Positions 24,428 through 36,000 of a stretch of DNA of 64,000 bases are shown one piece after another. The first letter of the stretch is position 1. Every line of letters starts with the position of its first letter. The stretch is from Zychaea mexicana. Taxonomy: Eukaryota; Mucoromycota; Mucoromycetes; Mucorales; Lichtheimiaceae. Both the position numbers and the translations under genes were made by a program. The notes below the pieces were generated by a model, which worked only from the letters and a program-made list of their open reading frames with translations, had not been told where the DNA came from and made no database searches. The stretch covers positions 558,001 through 622,000 of the forward strand of contig NW_026516667.1 in NCBI RefSeq assembly GCF_025766255.1, given 5' to 3'.

Positions 24428-24527
24428 TATGCGTATAAGGAGAGAAGGGAGGATATGATTAAGAGTATGAGAGATAGTATGCGTATAAGGAGAGAAGGGA
24501 AAATATAATTATGAGAATGAGAGTTAG
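24428..24527. repeat. Tandem duplication, two 50-bp units
   Basis: The phrase GCGTATAAGGAGAGAAGGGA recurs exactly 50 bases apart (24431 and 24481), and the flanks also match with a few substitutions. It lies upstream of the chitinase start and downstream of the DUF98-type gene, in non-coding DNA. Confidence 0.85.
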
Positions 24528-24557
24528 GATGCCTTTAGAATGGAGTCTTATTATGGT

Positions 24558-25763
24558 TCAAAGGTGTTGTTGTTCTGGATTGTACCAGACAGTGCCTCGA
24601 CCAGCAGAGTCCTTACTGCCGGCGTACGGCTCAAAGAGACCTTCGACAAATGTTTCACGAATATAACAATCTACCACACCGGGCGCACTCAGGGAATAGT
24701 CTCTCCAGAAACTCTGACCATATTCGGTACCATGGCGGCCGACCACCCGTAATGCAAAGCTTGGTGTGCGTCGCAAGTGGCTAGGGAGAGTAGAGTGGCG
24801 TCAAAACATTTATCGCGTGAGCCAGCCCAGGGTCGGGAAAAACTCAAGATCATCAAGTGTAACCATGAAAACAGCACACCCAAAAAAAAACGGTGAAGGG
24901 TGAGAAAAAAAACTCACCTAAAGATTTGACCCAAGCCATATTCATGCTTGGACAGTAGGCTCAGTGTTTCTTGGTCTTTGACAGATACTAATGAGTCCGC
25001 TTCGTACGCCAACTTGTCACCAAAGTACATTAGAATCTTTCGCTCGAATAGCATATCAAGTTCAATGTGTCCAACGTCCTGATGCAAAGTACAGCTGTCA
25101 CTGCTACTACTGTTGCTGTTATCGACTTGCTCTTTGTGTGAAAGGGAGGAAGCAGACGCTGACAATGGAGACAAAGTCGTTGCAATGGTAATGTCATTTG
25201 CGGTGTTGCCTTGGCTACCCTCGTTATTGCCGTCTTCGTCTTGGTCTTCACAAGGAATGAGCTCGTTTTTCAAGACAACGACACGGCTCGGAACGTTATA
25301 ATAGGCAGATAACAGACGCTGGAGGTTGCCGGTGGTCTGTAAGACCATGCGTTCGAGTGGTGAGAATCCATCAGGAAGTTGCAAAAAGACATTCGTTGCT
25401 GTTACTATATGCGTATAAGAAAGTGAGTATATTCATATGTCGATCAAGTGATACTATGCAAATACATGGGGTAAGTCTATGTCATGTTTACGAACATTCT
25501 TGCGCAAACTGGAAGGGGATCTTTGTATAATCGTTGGCGTCTTTGGGTTCTGCAATACGGATGGGCATGTTTTTTGAGCAGGAAGTGGTTGACGCGGCTG
25601 TTGCGGTAGCGTGTATGAAGAGTAAGTGCAATAGTAAAAAGGTATAGAGGACTCTTTTTTTTATAGAATCCTTTTGAGATGCACGATGATTTGTTTTGAA
25701 AAGCAACGCCAGGGAAAGAGGCATGGCAGCGCAGACAAGACCAAAAAATTCAAACCAAAACAA
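24558..25763 (-). CDS. Chorismate-lyase-like (DUF98-type) protein, probably membrane-anchored or secreted
   Basis: The core is two exons, 24918-25404 and 24558-24780, joined in phase. It has the pattern of the chorismate pyruvate-lyase/DUF98 superfamily: GFSPLERMVLQTTGNLQRLL near the start, ELDMLFERKILMYFGDKLAY in the middle, and GQIFSHLRRTPSFALR before a conserved basic segment and VVDCYIRETFVEGLFE. The fit is by pattern, not alignment. UbiC-type enzymes remove pyruvate from chorismate; fungal members have no assigned role that I know of. A Ser/Asp-rich insert (GNNEGSQG onward) interrupts the fold. An upstream frame (25495-25763) contains two hydrophobic stretches and NMPIRIAEPKDANDYTKIPF and probably supplies the N-terminus. 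That join is unsolved: only a weak donor (GTTCGT) after GAAT keeps the frame, so the first exon and start are tentative. Confidence 0.5.
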
Positions 25764-25888
25764 ATGACAACCGGGCGCGGCGATTCAATCGGCTATGAAT
25801 ATACCACAAGAGTGCATATGTTGGACATGATGTGGGTTCAAGCATTCTAAAAAGCAGGGAGACACATATAGCTGCCGCCTTCATTTAA

Positions 25889-26053
25889 ATGGCAGGAACC
25901 AAAAGAAGAGCTGAAGTTGGTAAAGCCAACTACGAACAAGGAAAAAGATTGAGACTTGAACGCGAACAACAAGAGATCGAAGTTCAAGACATTCAACAAG
26001 AGGAAGAATCCCCTCTTATTGATCACCTGACGCGGGGTTTAAAGTCGATTTGA
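25889..26053 (+). CDS. Small basic/acidic helical ORF, 54 residues
   Basis: An ATG-started frame beginning MAGTKRRAEVGKANYEQGKR, then a strongly charged helical stretch (LRLEREQQEIEVQDIQQ, then EEES) and a stop. The charged heptad-like composition is typical of coding DNA and unlike the AT-rich surroundings. It could be a small nuclear protein, or the first exon or remnant of a larger gene, such as the N-terminus of a transposon ORF. I do not recognise a family. Confidence 0.35.
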   Translation: MAGTKRRAEVGKANYEQGKRLRLEREQQEIEVQDIQQEEESPLIDHLTRGLKSI

Positions 26054-27342
26054 TTTTTGCAAAAAATGGCCCCTTTAGCTGACGCCCACTTTACTGTTTT
26101 GATACATGCATTTGACCTTGCATAAGGAATACGCCATAATATTGATGCATGCATTTGATCGGTCAGCCAGATACTTTGTCCGAAATTTAATAAGGTCCCC
26201 ACAAAATATTGTTACGGTGAATTTGGGGTATTCCAGGTAGTTGCGTAACGGTTTATGTGTATGTTTAGTAGTGAGCACCAGTAATAATATCGTTTATTAC
26301 AGACGGGTTGTTAAGTGATATGAGTGTAAAGTAAGGTAAAAATGTGTATGGGTTATGTTTAAGGTTGTAAACAGTAAGGAGCTGATGTCTTAATTAAGCT
26401 CAGTGAGTAGAAATGAGGATCAGGGATGTTACGTCTGTCCAAAATGAATGAGGAATAAGGATCAGGAATGTTACGTCTGTCCAAGTAAATGAGAAATAAG
26501 AGCAGGCATGTTACGTCTGGTCTTAATAGAAGAGTTTATTTAGCTTCATTTATGAGCAATAAACAATATGTAAGATAAAACAAGCCGTGTTTAGGTCTTG
26601 AGTGATTGAAAACAACACTTGAAAAGTTAAGTCAAAAGTGGGAGGTAGAAATTCAATGTCTTTATTCAAATAAAATGAGGGGGTATTTATATCTTTCAAA
26701 ATAATTCAATACATCTATAATAATTGAACATCAAAGATGATGCTCGAAGGTTGTGGAAAGTACTCGCATCCAATGGTTATGGATGTGGAATCAATTGGAA
26801 AGTCTAGGAATAATGCTATTATTAGCTATTCCTTGGCAATTTGGAAGGTGCCAGAAGTTTGTAGAGTTGTTGCTGCGTAGTTATTGGATCGCTGTGTCCT
26901 TGACTTTATGGAAAGTGCAAGAATGTTGTAGTAATTGCGAGGCTGCTGTAGTAGAGCTCTTGTTGTTGTGTGATGTGATGTGCTTGATGTTTGTTATGCA
27001 GCTCTTTCTTGTATTCAGATTTTATTGGAGGGATAGTTCTCGGGGTATCAATATTATAAAGGTGACTGACTACCATGTCCTCAAGGGAGATGTCTATGCA
27101 AATCCAGTCTTTCTTTATGGTTTTGGCAATGCTTATATGCAATTTCTTTTCGATGATTAAATGAAGATCGATGATCATCGGTAATGTTGGTATCATAGCG
27201 CAGCAGTGATTTTGCAGCACTTTGCATGATGATATACTGTTCAAACAAAAATAGGGCCTATAAAGCCTAGTGCTTTTATTTTTTAGTGTACAAACATAAA
27301 GTTTCAAATGTCGTTAATAGTGGTGTATGCTAATAAGTAGCT
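26054..27342. other. Non-coding, possibly relic LTR-like DNA
   Basis: No gene is recognisable. The ORFs at 26753-27160 (plus) and 26906-27307 (minus) overlap antisense and are rich in Leu, Val and Cys, as expected by chance. On the minus strand a TATAAATACCCCC element (near 26680) followed by AT-rich DNA resembles an LTR promoter. I could not find matching ends or a retroelement body, so this remains a suspicion. Confidence 0.35.
26417..26524. repeat. Tandem repeat, about 2.6 copies of a 41-42 bp unit
   Basis: The core ATGTTACGTCTG recurs at a spacing of 42 then 41 bases, with units starting at about 26417, 26459 and 26500. Each is preceded by a variant of GGATCAGG and followed by AAATGAG-like spacers. 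It is non-coding, and the units have diverged only slightly. Confidence 0.85.
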
Positions 27343-28843
27343 TTAATCTGTACAAGCGTTGCTATCAAGGTGAATTTGAGATGGGGCGATGGTTTCTATA
27401 GTATGAAGTGCATCCAACAAGGAGATATCATGCGATATTCCACTTGCTGTGTCTGCATAGAGCGGCTCATTGAGGTCTGCGAATGGTGTCGGATTGTAGG
27501 ATGACTGATGGTCAAGCTGATACAGATCCTTCAAATGATGTTCTTCGACAAGCTGTTGTTGATGATCGTGTTGTTGTTCGGGCTGGCTGTAGTGCGAGAA
27601 AGCGGATTTGACAATGTCGTCCCAACGAGGAACAGTGGCTTCCACGTCGAATCCAGAAGACGTAGGCTCATAGATGGGTGATAGTTCGACAGTGGATGGT
27701 GTAGTGATAAGTGACGATGGCGGAGTGTTGTTGTTGTTGTAGCTGCTGCTGACCCACGAGATTTCCGATTGCTGGTGCTGCATGGGTGGAGTAAAGGTAG
27801 CATTAACAGGAGCGGCCCAAAACGCGGATCCGGTGGCGGTAATGCGATATGCTGCAGTATAGGCGTGATAGCTGTCGTTGCTAAAGCTGCTTTCATGGCT
27901 CGGATCATAGAGAATATCTTGGGTCAGGTTGCTGTTGTGCTCATAAGATGTCGTAGGAATCATTGCTGCCGAATGATCCGCGAGTGCCGGAAGGACGACC
28001 TCACCAGTAGGCCTGAACCATGGGAACTCAGAAGGATAAGAGAGCTGGTTTACTGGAGAGGTGTTATAATAGCAGGCGTTTTGCTGCTGCGCTCCTTGTT
28101 GTAGGTCGCTCGTCGTCATGGCCAACCCTGTTGCTGTCACGGCAACTTCATTTACTGGCGATGGCAACGGTTCCATTTTGACGGTTTTGCAGTCAACGGC
28201 GACGGAATTCTCTTTCTTTTCGCTGTTGCCGGTTCTACAAAACTTGTTGGTTCTGCTGCTGATATCGGTGGCAGGACGCTGACGCTTTTTCTTTGGCGCG
28301 TACTTATAGCCGGGATACCTAATGTTTCAAAATGGCATAAGAAGAATATCAAAGATACGAAGCCTTTTTTCCCAATGCTATCAAGTTCCTCTAGCACCAC
28401 CACTGCCTTTCCCTCCACCCACCGCACTTCTCTTGATCAACACAGATCAACAAGATGACATACTTTTCTTTATGAATTCGCTTGTCCTGCTCAGCAAGAT
28501 CACGATACTTTTGCTTTTCGACTTCCGGCTCTTCGCTCCACCACTTGGCCACGACCTTCGAAATTTCACGGTGGTTTGTACCCGGGCATATCGCTGCAAT
28601 TTGCTTCTGCTTCTCGAGACGATAGGCCAAAAAACAGTTCATGGGACGAGGGACACGAGTAGGATCGCGTTTGCGGATACGGGGACGCCGGCGTCGTTGC
28701 GAGGGGGACACAGTCAATGCCAGCTGGACCATGTCCTCGATTTGGGTTTGGCTGAATCCTAACATGGTCATCTTGTTGATATCAATATAGGAAGATGCAG
28801 ATCCAGCTGCACCATTGGTAGTACCACGTTGATCGGCTTTCAT
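27343..28843 (-). CDS. MATA_HMG-box transcription factor
   Basis: Two exons (28464-28843, 27343-28318) give 451 residues. An HMG box of the fungal MATA_HMG class spans about 64-132: VPRPMNCFLAYRLEKQKQIA, then HREISKVVAKWW, EEPEVEKQKYRDLAEQDKR and KYPGYKYAPKKK; the intron falls inside KEK-YPGY. A basic segment before the box (RRRRPRIRKR) and after it (PKKKRQR) likely forms the nuclear localisation signal. The C-terminal 300 residues are low complexity (Ser, Gln, Asn, His) and look like an activation domain. Proteins of this class bind the DNA minor groove and control mating or developmental genes. The usual zygomycete sex-locus neighbours (triose-phosphate transporter, RNA helicase) are absent, so it is probably a non-sex-locus paralogue. 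The CDS and most of its immediate flanks contain no repeat. Confidence 0.85.
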
Positions 28844-29945
28844 AGTAGTATCAGTAATTATATTAAAATAGAGAGTGGCGGTTGTATAAGGGATGTCAAA
28901 GAGACGGTAATAAAAATGAACGAGTGAGTGGGCTTAGGAAAGATGAAAGGAGTGTGGTTGAGGTGACGGTGCTGATTGATAACGATTAAGTGAACTTAGG
29001 ATGCGAATGATAGTAGCTTAAAGTAAATTGATAAGAAAGAAAAAAGGCAGCTATTCAATGGTGGGGTTTTTAAAGCAAAAGGTCTATTCCCGCAAAAAGA
29101 GTATTGAATGGTCAAATATGGGTGTATGTTTATAGTTATTGACTAGTGTTTTGTGTGCATGCGTAAGCGTACGTGCACGGATGTGTCTACCGACTCAGGT
29201 GAACAATAGCAAAGCATAAAGCGGGTTGTGTCAAATCAGTTACTTGCTTGTCAAGACTGCCTTTATTTGAAAAAAATAAGGTTTGGGACCCAGCAAAGAT
29301 CCTCTTCCGAAACTTCAATGGATCCTTTCCTCCACACACACTTCTTGTACATACATGGTGTAACTTTTTATCACGAAAAGAAAGTCCATTCATTTTGGGG
29401 TAACGGTCAAGACCGAAGGAACCCGAGTTTTTTTCTTTAAACAAAGAGGACAATGCTTTCTTTTATTAATCATAACAATAATAGGCTCAAAAAAAAGGTT
29501 TCACACCAGTAATAATGGCAAGAGGCAAGTACCACGCAGATGATAATTTTTAGTGCAATGCATGTAAAAAAAAGGACAATGAGTAAATAGAATTTCTTAT
29601 GAATAGCAACAAGCTCTTATGGTAATTTATGGCAATAAGATGACGATGAGTATGGTATTTCCTTCTCCTCCACCTACGAACACTCCTCTTTGTAAACATA
29701 CGCTCGCACAGACAGTGAAGAAATCATGTAACTAGTCAACATGTCACCTAACAACTTTTTGAACTTTGAATGTTTGAAAAAAATCCTAGCAAGAGGGCTG
29801 ACGCAAAGTAATGTAGGCTGTGCATGATAAAGGTGGCGTCATTTCATATAAGTATGGTGCAGTAGTCGGCCACTCTGTACCGAAAATAATTTACGAATTC
29901 CACCTCATACAATATTAGATATGGAGTCAGTGCAGCATTGATTGA
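28844..29945. other. Non-coding stretch upstream of the HMG gene
   Basis: This is the probable promoter region of the HMG-box gene. Two overlapping antisense ORFs at 29187-29453 have no family features. Nothing else is identifiable. Confidence 0.5.
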
Positions 29946-30340
29946 CATTCAACCAAAGACCGAATCAAGACCTTACAAAAGGACGATATGGAGAGCTTGA
30001 ATCTAAGACCTTGTTGCAGCTGCAGAAAATGCCATTAAATAAGCCAGGTTTGACGGGGTTGGAGTACATGGCGCCTTTATATGTAATCATGAAACTTATG
30101 CAACGAATGTCCCGCCTAGTACAGATGATAATCATCGAACAGAACTTGGATATACGGTAGCGGTGAGCGCTGAATTTGTTGGACTTAAGCACTTGGATAT
30201 TCGCTTATCTTTATATGGAGTTGTATGGCCGGATTAAAGAGTCAAGGAATCCTGGAACATCGTTGTTTTTGGTGCAGAGGATTCATTGCGAACTCGGAAC
30301 TGGTCGAGTGACTTAGACCATAGGTGATCTTTGAAGAGGT
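29946..30340 (+). pseudogene. Decayed Old Yellow Enzyme (NADH:flavin oxidoreductase) gene fragment
   Basis: Pieces of the OYE family pattern occur in the right order but in different frames with stops. They are: LTKGRYGELE (usual LTKEDIQEL), then DLVAAAENAIK, an in-frame TAA at 30040-30042, ARFDGVGVHGAF (usual AGFDGVEIHGAN), NHRTELGYTVAVSAEF (usual NNRTDEYGGSIENR), DIRLSLYGVVW (usual GIRLSPYG), and near 30270 in a shifted frame CRGFIANSELVE (usual GRGFIANPDLV). Only the C-terminal half is recognisable. The tyrosine of the DEYGGS loop is present only as LGYTVA. Intact enzymes bind FMN and reduce alpha,beta-unsaturated carbonyls with NADPH. Frameshifts plus stops make this a pseudogene rather than a sequencing artefact. 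Confidence 0.75.
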
Positions 30341-30691
30341 ATCAAAAGGCAATTTCTCACTTGTGCGGCCCGACGAAATAGAATATAGCTTGTCCATTGT
30401 TAGAAGCTCGCATGGTTTTTATCTATAGCTGTTTGAAGATCAGAGATTGAGTACTAGCTATGCAACGTTTTTCATGTTTACATTTAATCCGACTTATCAA
30501 ATTTCTCAAGGGTTCCATCCATCAGAATAACAGCCATACATCATCCCACATATTATACAAAATACCCCCAATCGTACTCAGAATAAAGCCACCACTTCTG
30601 GGTAAGAGTAAGAACCTTTTCATAGACGTCATTAGGTAGAATATGCAATTATGTAAAAAATTTCGAAGTATACAATCTATTATCCACCATG

Positions 30692-33051
30692 CTAGATCTT
30701 TGCCTGTTGCTGCTCGGCCTGTCCACCAACTTGTTCACACACATCCTTCATATCTAGCAAGACCTTTCGAAGCGTATCTGAGAACTCTTGTGCTGTAACA
30801 GTTTCCGGTACGCGTTTACACTCGATGCCAAACTTGACAAGCATTGGGGCTGCCATATAGTTTACACCGTAACCTGTTGGTGTAGCAGCACCAAAACCAG
30901 TACCCATCAATCGAATACCAGCTTGCAGTCCAGATGTGCTGAGTGTCCATGTCATGGATTCTTGAAAGATAGGATCCTTGAACATGGCGTGCATAGGGGC
31001 AGTTTCGAGTTTTCCGGTCGTAGTTGAGCGTATTTGGTGGTCTGCGTTCAATAGACGTAGAACCATCAAGTGGCGGTCGCATGCTTTGCCCTCACTGGCA
31101 ATTTGTGTGTATTTACGATGGGCTGAGGTTGCCTTAACTAGTAATTCGTACTTGGCCTTGATCTGTGCAAGAATTTTGGCATATTTGGTTGGTAAGACCC
31201 TTCTTCCAGTATCTCGTCTCTCCTCCACTTTTTTGACATAAAAAATTAATAAACTTACATCCACAGCATCGTTGCACCATCCCTCCACGAATGCCTTGCT
31301 TTCAACGCTGCATGTTCTGATAGTATCCGTCCGTCCACGCAAATACTTGCGAGTCGATCCCGTCTCGTATGTAGGCACGACTTTTTTATGTAGACGATAG
31401 TAGGCGAGCTGTAGCACCATTTGATAAAAAGCGTCTGGCGGAACTTTGCCGACCTTCTTTACCCAGTCCGTTCCGTAATCGTCAAAGTAACAAGTGCACG
31501 AATCCGAAAATGCTGCTGTGGCATCAGCTGATGCTTGAGCATCTCTAAGGCACTGATCAATGAACGCATCCGTACGCCATGTTAAGTGTTGCACTCGAAT
31601 GTTGTTGAAGGCTGGTTTAATTATGCTGGCGTCAAAGGGTGCGGTGCAATGTACGTCGAGCATATGGTCCCACAAATAACTGACGAGCAAAGCGTCGCAG
31701 GGCGAGTGTTCACCAGTCAAATAGCATTTACCATTACTTTCAAAGACGAATGTGAGCGATTTATCGTACCATCGATTATGGCCATTGCCCAAGCCTTGAT
31801 GGCCGCAGAATGCAGTTCGAGTCCAAGAAGCAGTGTCTGCGCCAAAGCTGTGGTCATCAAGTGCGATGGCAAAAAGACTGGTTTCGATGATATCGGCAGT
31901 TGCTTTATTTTGTGGATCAAGGGCCAGAAGGTGATTGCGTGCAACGGCCCAGTTGTCTCTGTCCCATGCGGTCATCACGCCGATAGGGCTTTGTGGTTGT
32001 TGGAGTTGGAGGGAATGCGAGACAATAGCCAAGAGATGTCTAATTTAAGGATCGATGGTTCGTGAGCGAGGGGGTTGTTGAGTATCAGTCGTCAACATTA
32101 ATGCAAACCGAAATCCGTGAAACGCATAACTTATGTCTCTTTTCTTACTGTTCGATCTCTTCAGCTGTTAAACGCTGCCAGCTCTGGCCTTGCTGTTTGT
32201 ATATTGGTACTCTGTAGACTTGATCGCGAGCAAGGACAACAATATGGCGACATGTAGAAATGTCTTGTTGGATTAAAGTGTCACAATGATAGAAAGGAAC
32301 ACGTGTGATGGTGAATATACGACTATGTTGCCACATGCATTGTGCTTGTCCCTTGATCATATCCACTGGAATCGCCTCCCTACAATGTATCGTCATCCAT
32401 CAATAAATTTACTGAATGGCCTCACGGACATAACCAATCCTGCTATTCATTCCCATCGCACGCGTTTTTTCTCTTAAATACTTACGCTTCCAATAATTCC
32501 TTGTATTCAACACCTCTGTATATCATGTGTGCTGCTCGGTGCACCTGAAAATGTGTAAATTGTCCAAAAGGTCGTACACCATTATTGGCCAATAGTTCTT
32601 CGGGATGTTTTGCATCGTCTCGACCCAACATGTACCAATTACTGTTAACCATCAGTGGATCCCGCCATTCGAGATATGCTAACATGAGCATATATAGCGA
32701 TAAGATCCACGGAGTGAGTTAGTAAAATGGTTGCTTTACATACTGCCAGATTGCATCATATCGCATGTTCATGTGACATCAGAATTGTCACCTTTTAATC
32801 TAACCTTTCCGTAACCAGAAATTATCCTCAAGCCAGTTGTTTGGCGATGCAAGGTCAATATCAATGAGTCGCTGCTGCAATGAACGCGACAACTCGCTTG
32901 CTAAAAAATCTGATACATGTTTTTCAGACTGTGCTAATTGTTCTGGTGTCAATAGTGGCTTCAACGACTGCAAATAAAGGGCACATGATTCCTTTAGTGA
33001 AGGAACAGGCAATCGAGGTAGTGTATGCTGGAGTGAATACGTTCGAGTCAT
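30692..33051 (-). CDS. Carnitine O-acyltransferase (acetyltransferase-like), C-terminal AKI
   Basis: Exons 32805-33051, 32486-32678, 32149-32379 and 30692-32039 give 672 residues. Choline/carnitine acyltransferase landmarks: LPRLPVPSLKESCALYL at the start, NNWLEDNFWLRKGY, VNSNWYMLGRDD, FTHFQVHRAAHMIYRG, NRWYDKSLTFVFESNG, the catalytic GEHSPCDAL (H335), YYRLHKKVVPTYETGSTRK, GRTDTIRTCS, DRHLMVLRLL and LSTSGLQAG. It moves acetyl or short acyl groups between CoA and carnitine for shuttling between peroxisomes, cytosol and mitochondria. The last residues AKI form a plausible peroxisomal PTS1 signal. A perfect donor GTAAGT sits at 31258 after NDAVD, but the frame stays open through it. A 96-bp intron to the CAG at 31163-31165 is possible and would give 640 residues. 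The usual Gly after Asp in the catalytic motif is Ala. Confidence 0.92.
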
Positions 33052-36000
33052 CTTCGCTGATGCCGTTGTTGTCGTAAATAGAATTTAGGGGAGGAGATAA
33101 GAGAGAAACCGGGCGTGGGGAATTAAAAAGAGAAAAGCAAAAGAGAAAAAGAGGATCCACGAGTTAATGAATAGTAGGATGACTTTTTATATCCCTTTGA
33201 ATTCTCAAGCAGGCCACTTGGCCCTGGAAAATCATGATGCATGTGATTCTCGCATGGCGTAATCTTGTAAGCTTGTGCATCCAGCATACGTCAAACGTGC
33301 ACACAAGGACAAACTAAAATTGTGGAGAAGATTCGCTTATGCAAAAAGTTTCCCACAGCACTCTGGAAGATTTACTGAATTTATAATACTTTGCCTTCTC
33401 CACTTTGCGCGTTTGCTTTGCACGAAATCAAGCTAGTTTGTAAAGATCCCAAAGCATTTTTCTTTTTGAGTTGTATGTAAAATGCAGTTCACATGAAACG
33501 ACCCTCTATATCATACTGCTATGTCTTGCTGTTAACGACTTTTACGGCAATATCTTTTCCGAGCGCTAAATTGTTTTTGCTCTTCTGTAACCGTGGTATC
33601 ACTGTTGCCATACTACAAAAGTAGAATACAATTATGCAGTTTGATGGAAGTTAATCAGTCTCGCTGCGCAGGAGGGTTGAGCATTCCGCTTGCTCATATA
33701 AAACGAACGAGCGGAATATAACCTGGGAAATTCGGACGGGCCATTCTTTAGACATAACCTTAATCTCGTAAGTGTTGCTGCTACTGTAAAAACTGAAAGT
33801 TAGTGAAGCTCTTTTGCTACTACAAGATCATTAGTGAATGAATTGCATGCTGACCTTTTGACATATGATCAGCGCCATCCTCAGTGTTTTCTTTTCACAT
33901 GTCAATTAGGTCACCTTCAACAATCCCCCACTACATCCTTTTTTGGTAACACCTATTATATGTGGCACCAACGAAGCATGCTTCACATACACATTTATGC
34001 TGCTGTTCCTGCATTTTTAGTGGACCAACAAAAGAGTATATAAAGCGATTGTTACTCTTAATGAAAAAGAAGAACTTTTAATGCTCACAAGTCTTGATTA
34101 CTATGATCTCAGCCTTATTATAAAGCGTTTAGTAGCTTGGTTAAATGATCATACGAGTGATAGAGCTCGTGATTTTCTTTTTCCTTAGACCCTACTCGCT
34201 CGTTAGGACTTTGCAGCGGCATAACTCGAACCACCAAACACGTCGGACATTGCTTTAAGACATAGCAGTGATATTAACAACTTCAGAGCCAGTGATCAGT
34301 AATATGCAAAAAACAATTGGATAAGTAGAGTATAAAAGTAGATAATAAAGTTGATCAGTCATTTAAGATGTCTTGGCTAAATACGGAAAACAGTATAAAA
34401 AGAAAGAAAGGACAAATGTCAATCTTTCAGATCACAAGGTAAAGAAGAGAAAAGAGATAATAATGGTGCAAGTGGTGAAAATAAACATTTCGGTTCCAAT
34501 CCAGTGCATGACTCCAATATTCAAATCAAGAGTTATTAAGTCCTCCTCCTCAAGATATTTCAAAAAGATTATAACTTAAAAGTCTTAGGGGCTACTGTGA
34601 ATAAATAATAATGATATTGAGAGTAATCAATTTATGAAGAGAAAAAAGACACAAAAGATTATGGAAAAAAATTGATCTGATCAATAATAATTGTTGTTGT
34701 ATAACGTTAAGACAGGCACAATGTTTAACTGTTTACCATCTATTCTCCATATCAAACTAGAACCTTTGCGATCTCGATGTATATTATCTTATTCATTGTT
34801 TATGTACCATTTACAAGACTGTTCGGAATGTGCAATATGTGCAATACTTTTGGTATAAGGCACTACTGTATTGAGAATAGAAATGAATTAAGTAAGTGGG
34901 CTATAATCACTTGGAAAAAGTATTGTTTCTTCTGCTTTTTATTTGAGGGATATCATCTCTTATGCGCCTCATTAACATCGTCGAACATCATTTGCTCTCA
35001 GTATTGAACTTTCACTATGTCGTCTGGATGGCTAATGAATTGGAATTATTCAAAGCTTCTTGAACGTTTTTCTGCTGATCATCATCATTATCATCGTCGT
35101 CATTATTGTCAGAAAAGTTGGTGTCAAATGTGTCGGTGCTGTTGTCGTGGTATGTGATGAATGCTTGATCAATCGTGGTCGTCGACTCCGAATGTTACAT
35201 TCCGTATCATACTTCTCAATAGCTTCAATCGTCGCAGTTATTTACATAAAATCGAGGGTTAGTAGACGTTTTACGGATAGTACGACTTGCAGGACAGGAG
35301 CAGCGGAAGCATAGTGGTCGGTGGTAGATGAAATATACACTGTAGCTTTCTTGTATTCGACGAATTATTCAGATGGTAAGATACGCGTGGCAAACGGTGA
35401 GCGTTCGCCCTTTCCACTGGCACGTTACAGCTTCGGGTTGAGATGCAAGTACGTGTGAGCCAAGCCAGTTCGACCATAGCTCAAGCATATGCTGCTGCTT
35501 TCGCTTGCCTGTAGTAAAGCCATTTGTCGAGCGTTGGTCTAATATTTATCTCTATATTCTAACTATCCATTTGTTTCTTCAAAACAGCCTTTTAATAATT
35601 TTTCACTATGAAACCCCATTAATGTTATTACAGTTTAATTTTTATCATTAGAATTCAATTTCATTTGTTTTGTAACTTTTAGAAAGGTATGTAATGCATC
35701 TTCTAGGTACTCCATTCTCTGTGATGACAGCAATAGATTGAGGCAGTAAGATAACACTATGTATTGCGTATGTACTCACCAATAATTAAGTCCTGAAACA
35801 TACAATCTACCCGAGACTAAATAAAACCAAGCAGAGAGAAAGGATGATCTGATCAAATATCTTGGTGATGATGTGTATACTTTACATAAATATATGATTA
35901 TAGATCTGATAAAATGTGAGAAACGGAATGTATAATCGTGAGCCAGCAACAGCGACAACAAGCACCCTTACCGGTATCGAGTCGTGACGTTCATGCTGCT

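Noticed and set aside
26753..27160. 135-codon plus-strand ORF
   Set aside because: Composition is random-like (Leu, Val, Cys, Trp) with an overlapping antisense ORF of similar length and no motif.
26280..27330. Solo LTR of a retrotransposon
   Set aside because: A TATA-like element and AT-rich body are suggestive, but no TG...CA ends, target duplication or second copy could be found by eye.
27343..28843. Calling this the zygomycete sex locus
   Set aside because: The expected flanking genes are absent; the HMG class alone does not define the locus.
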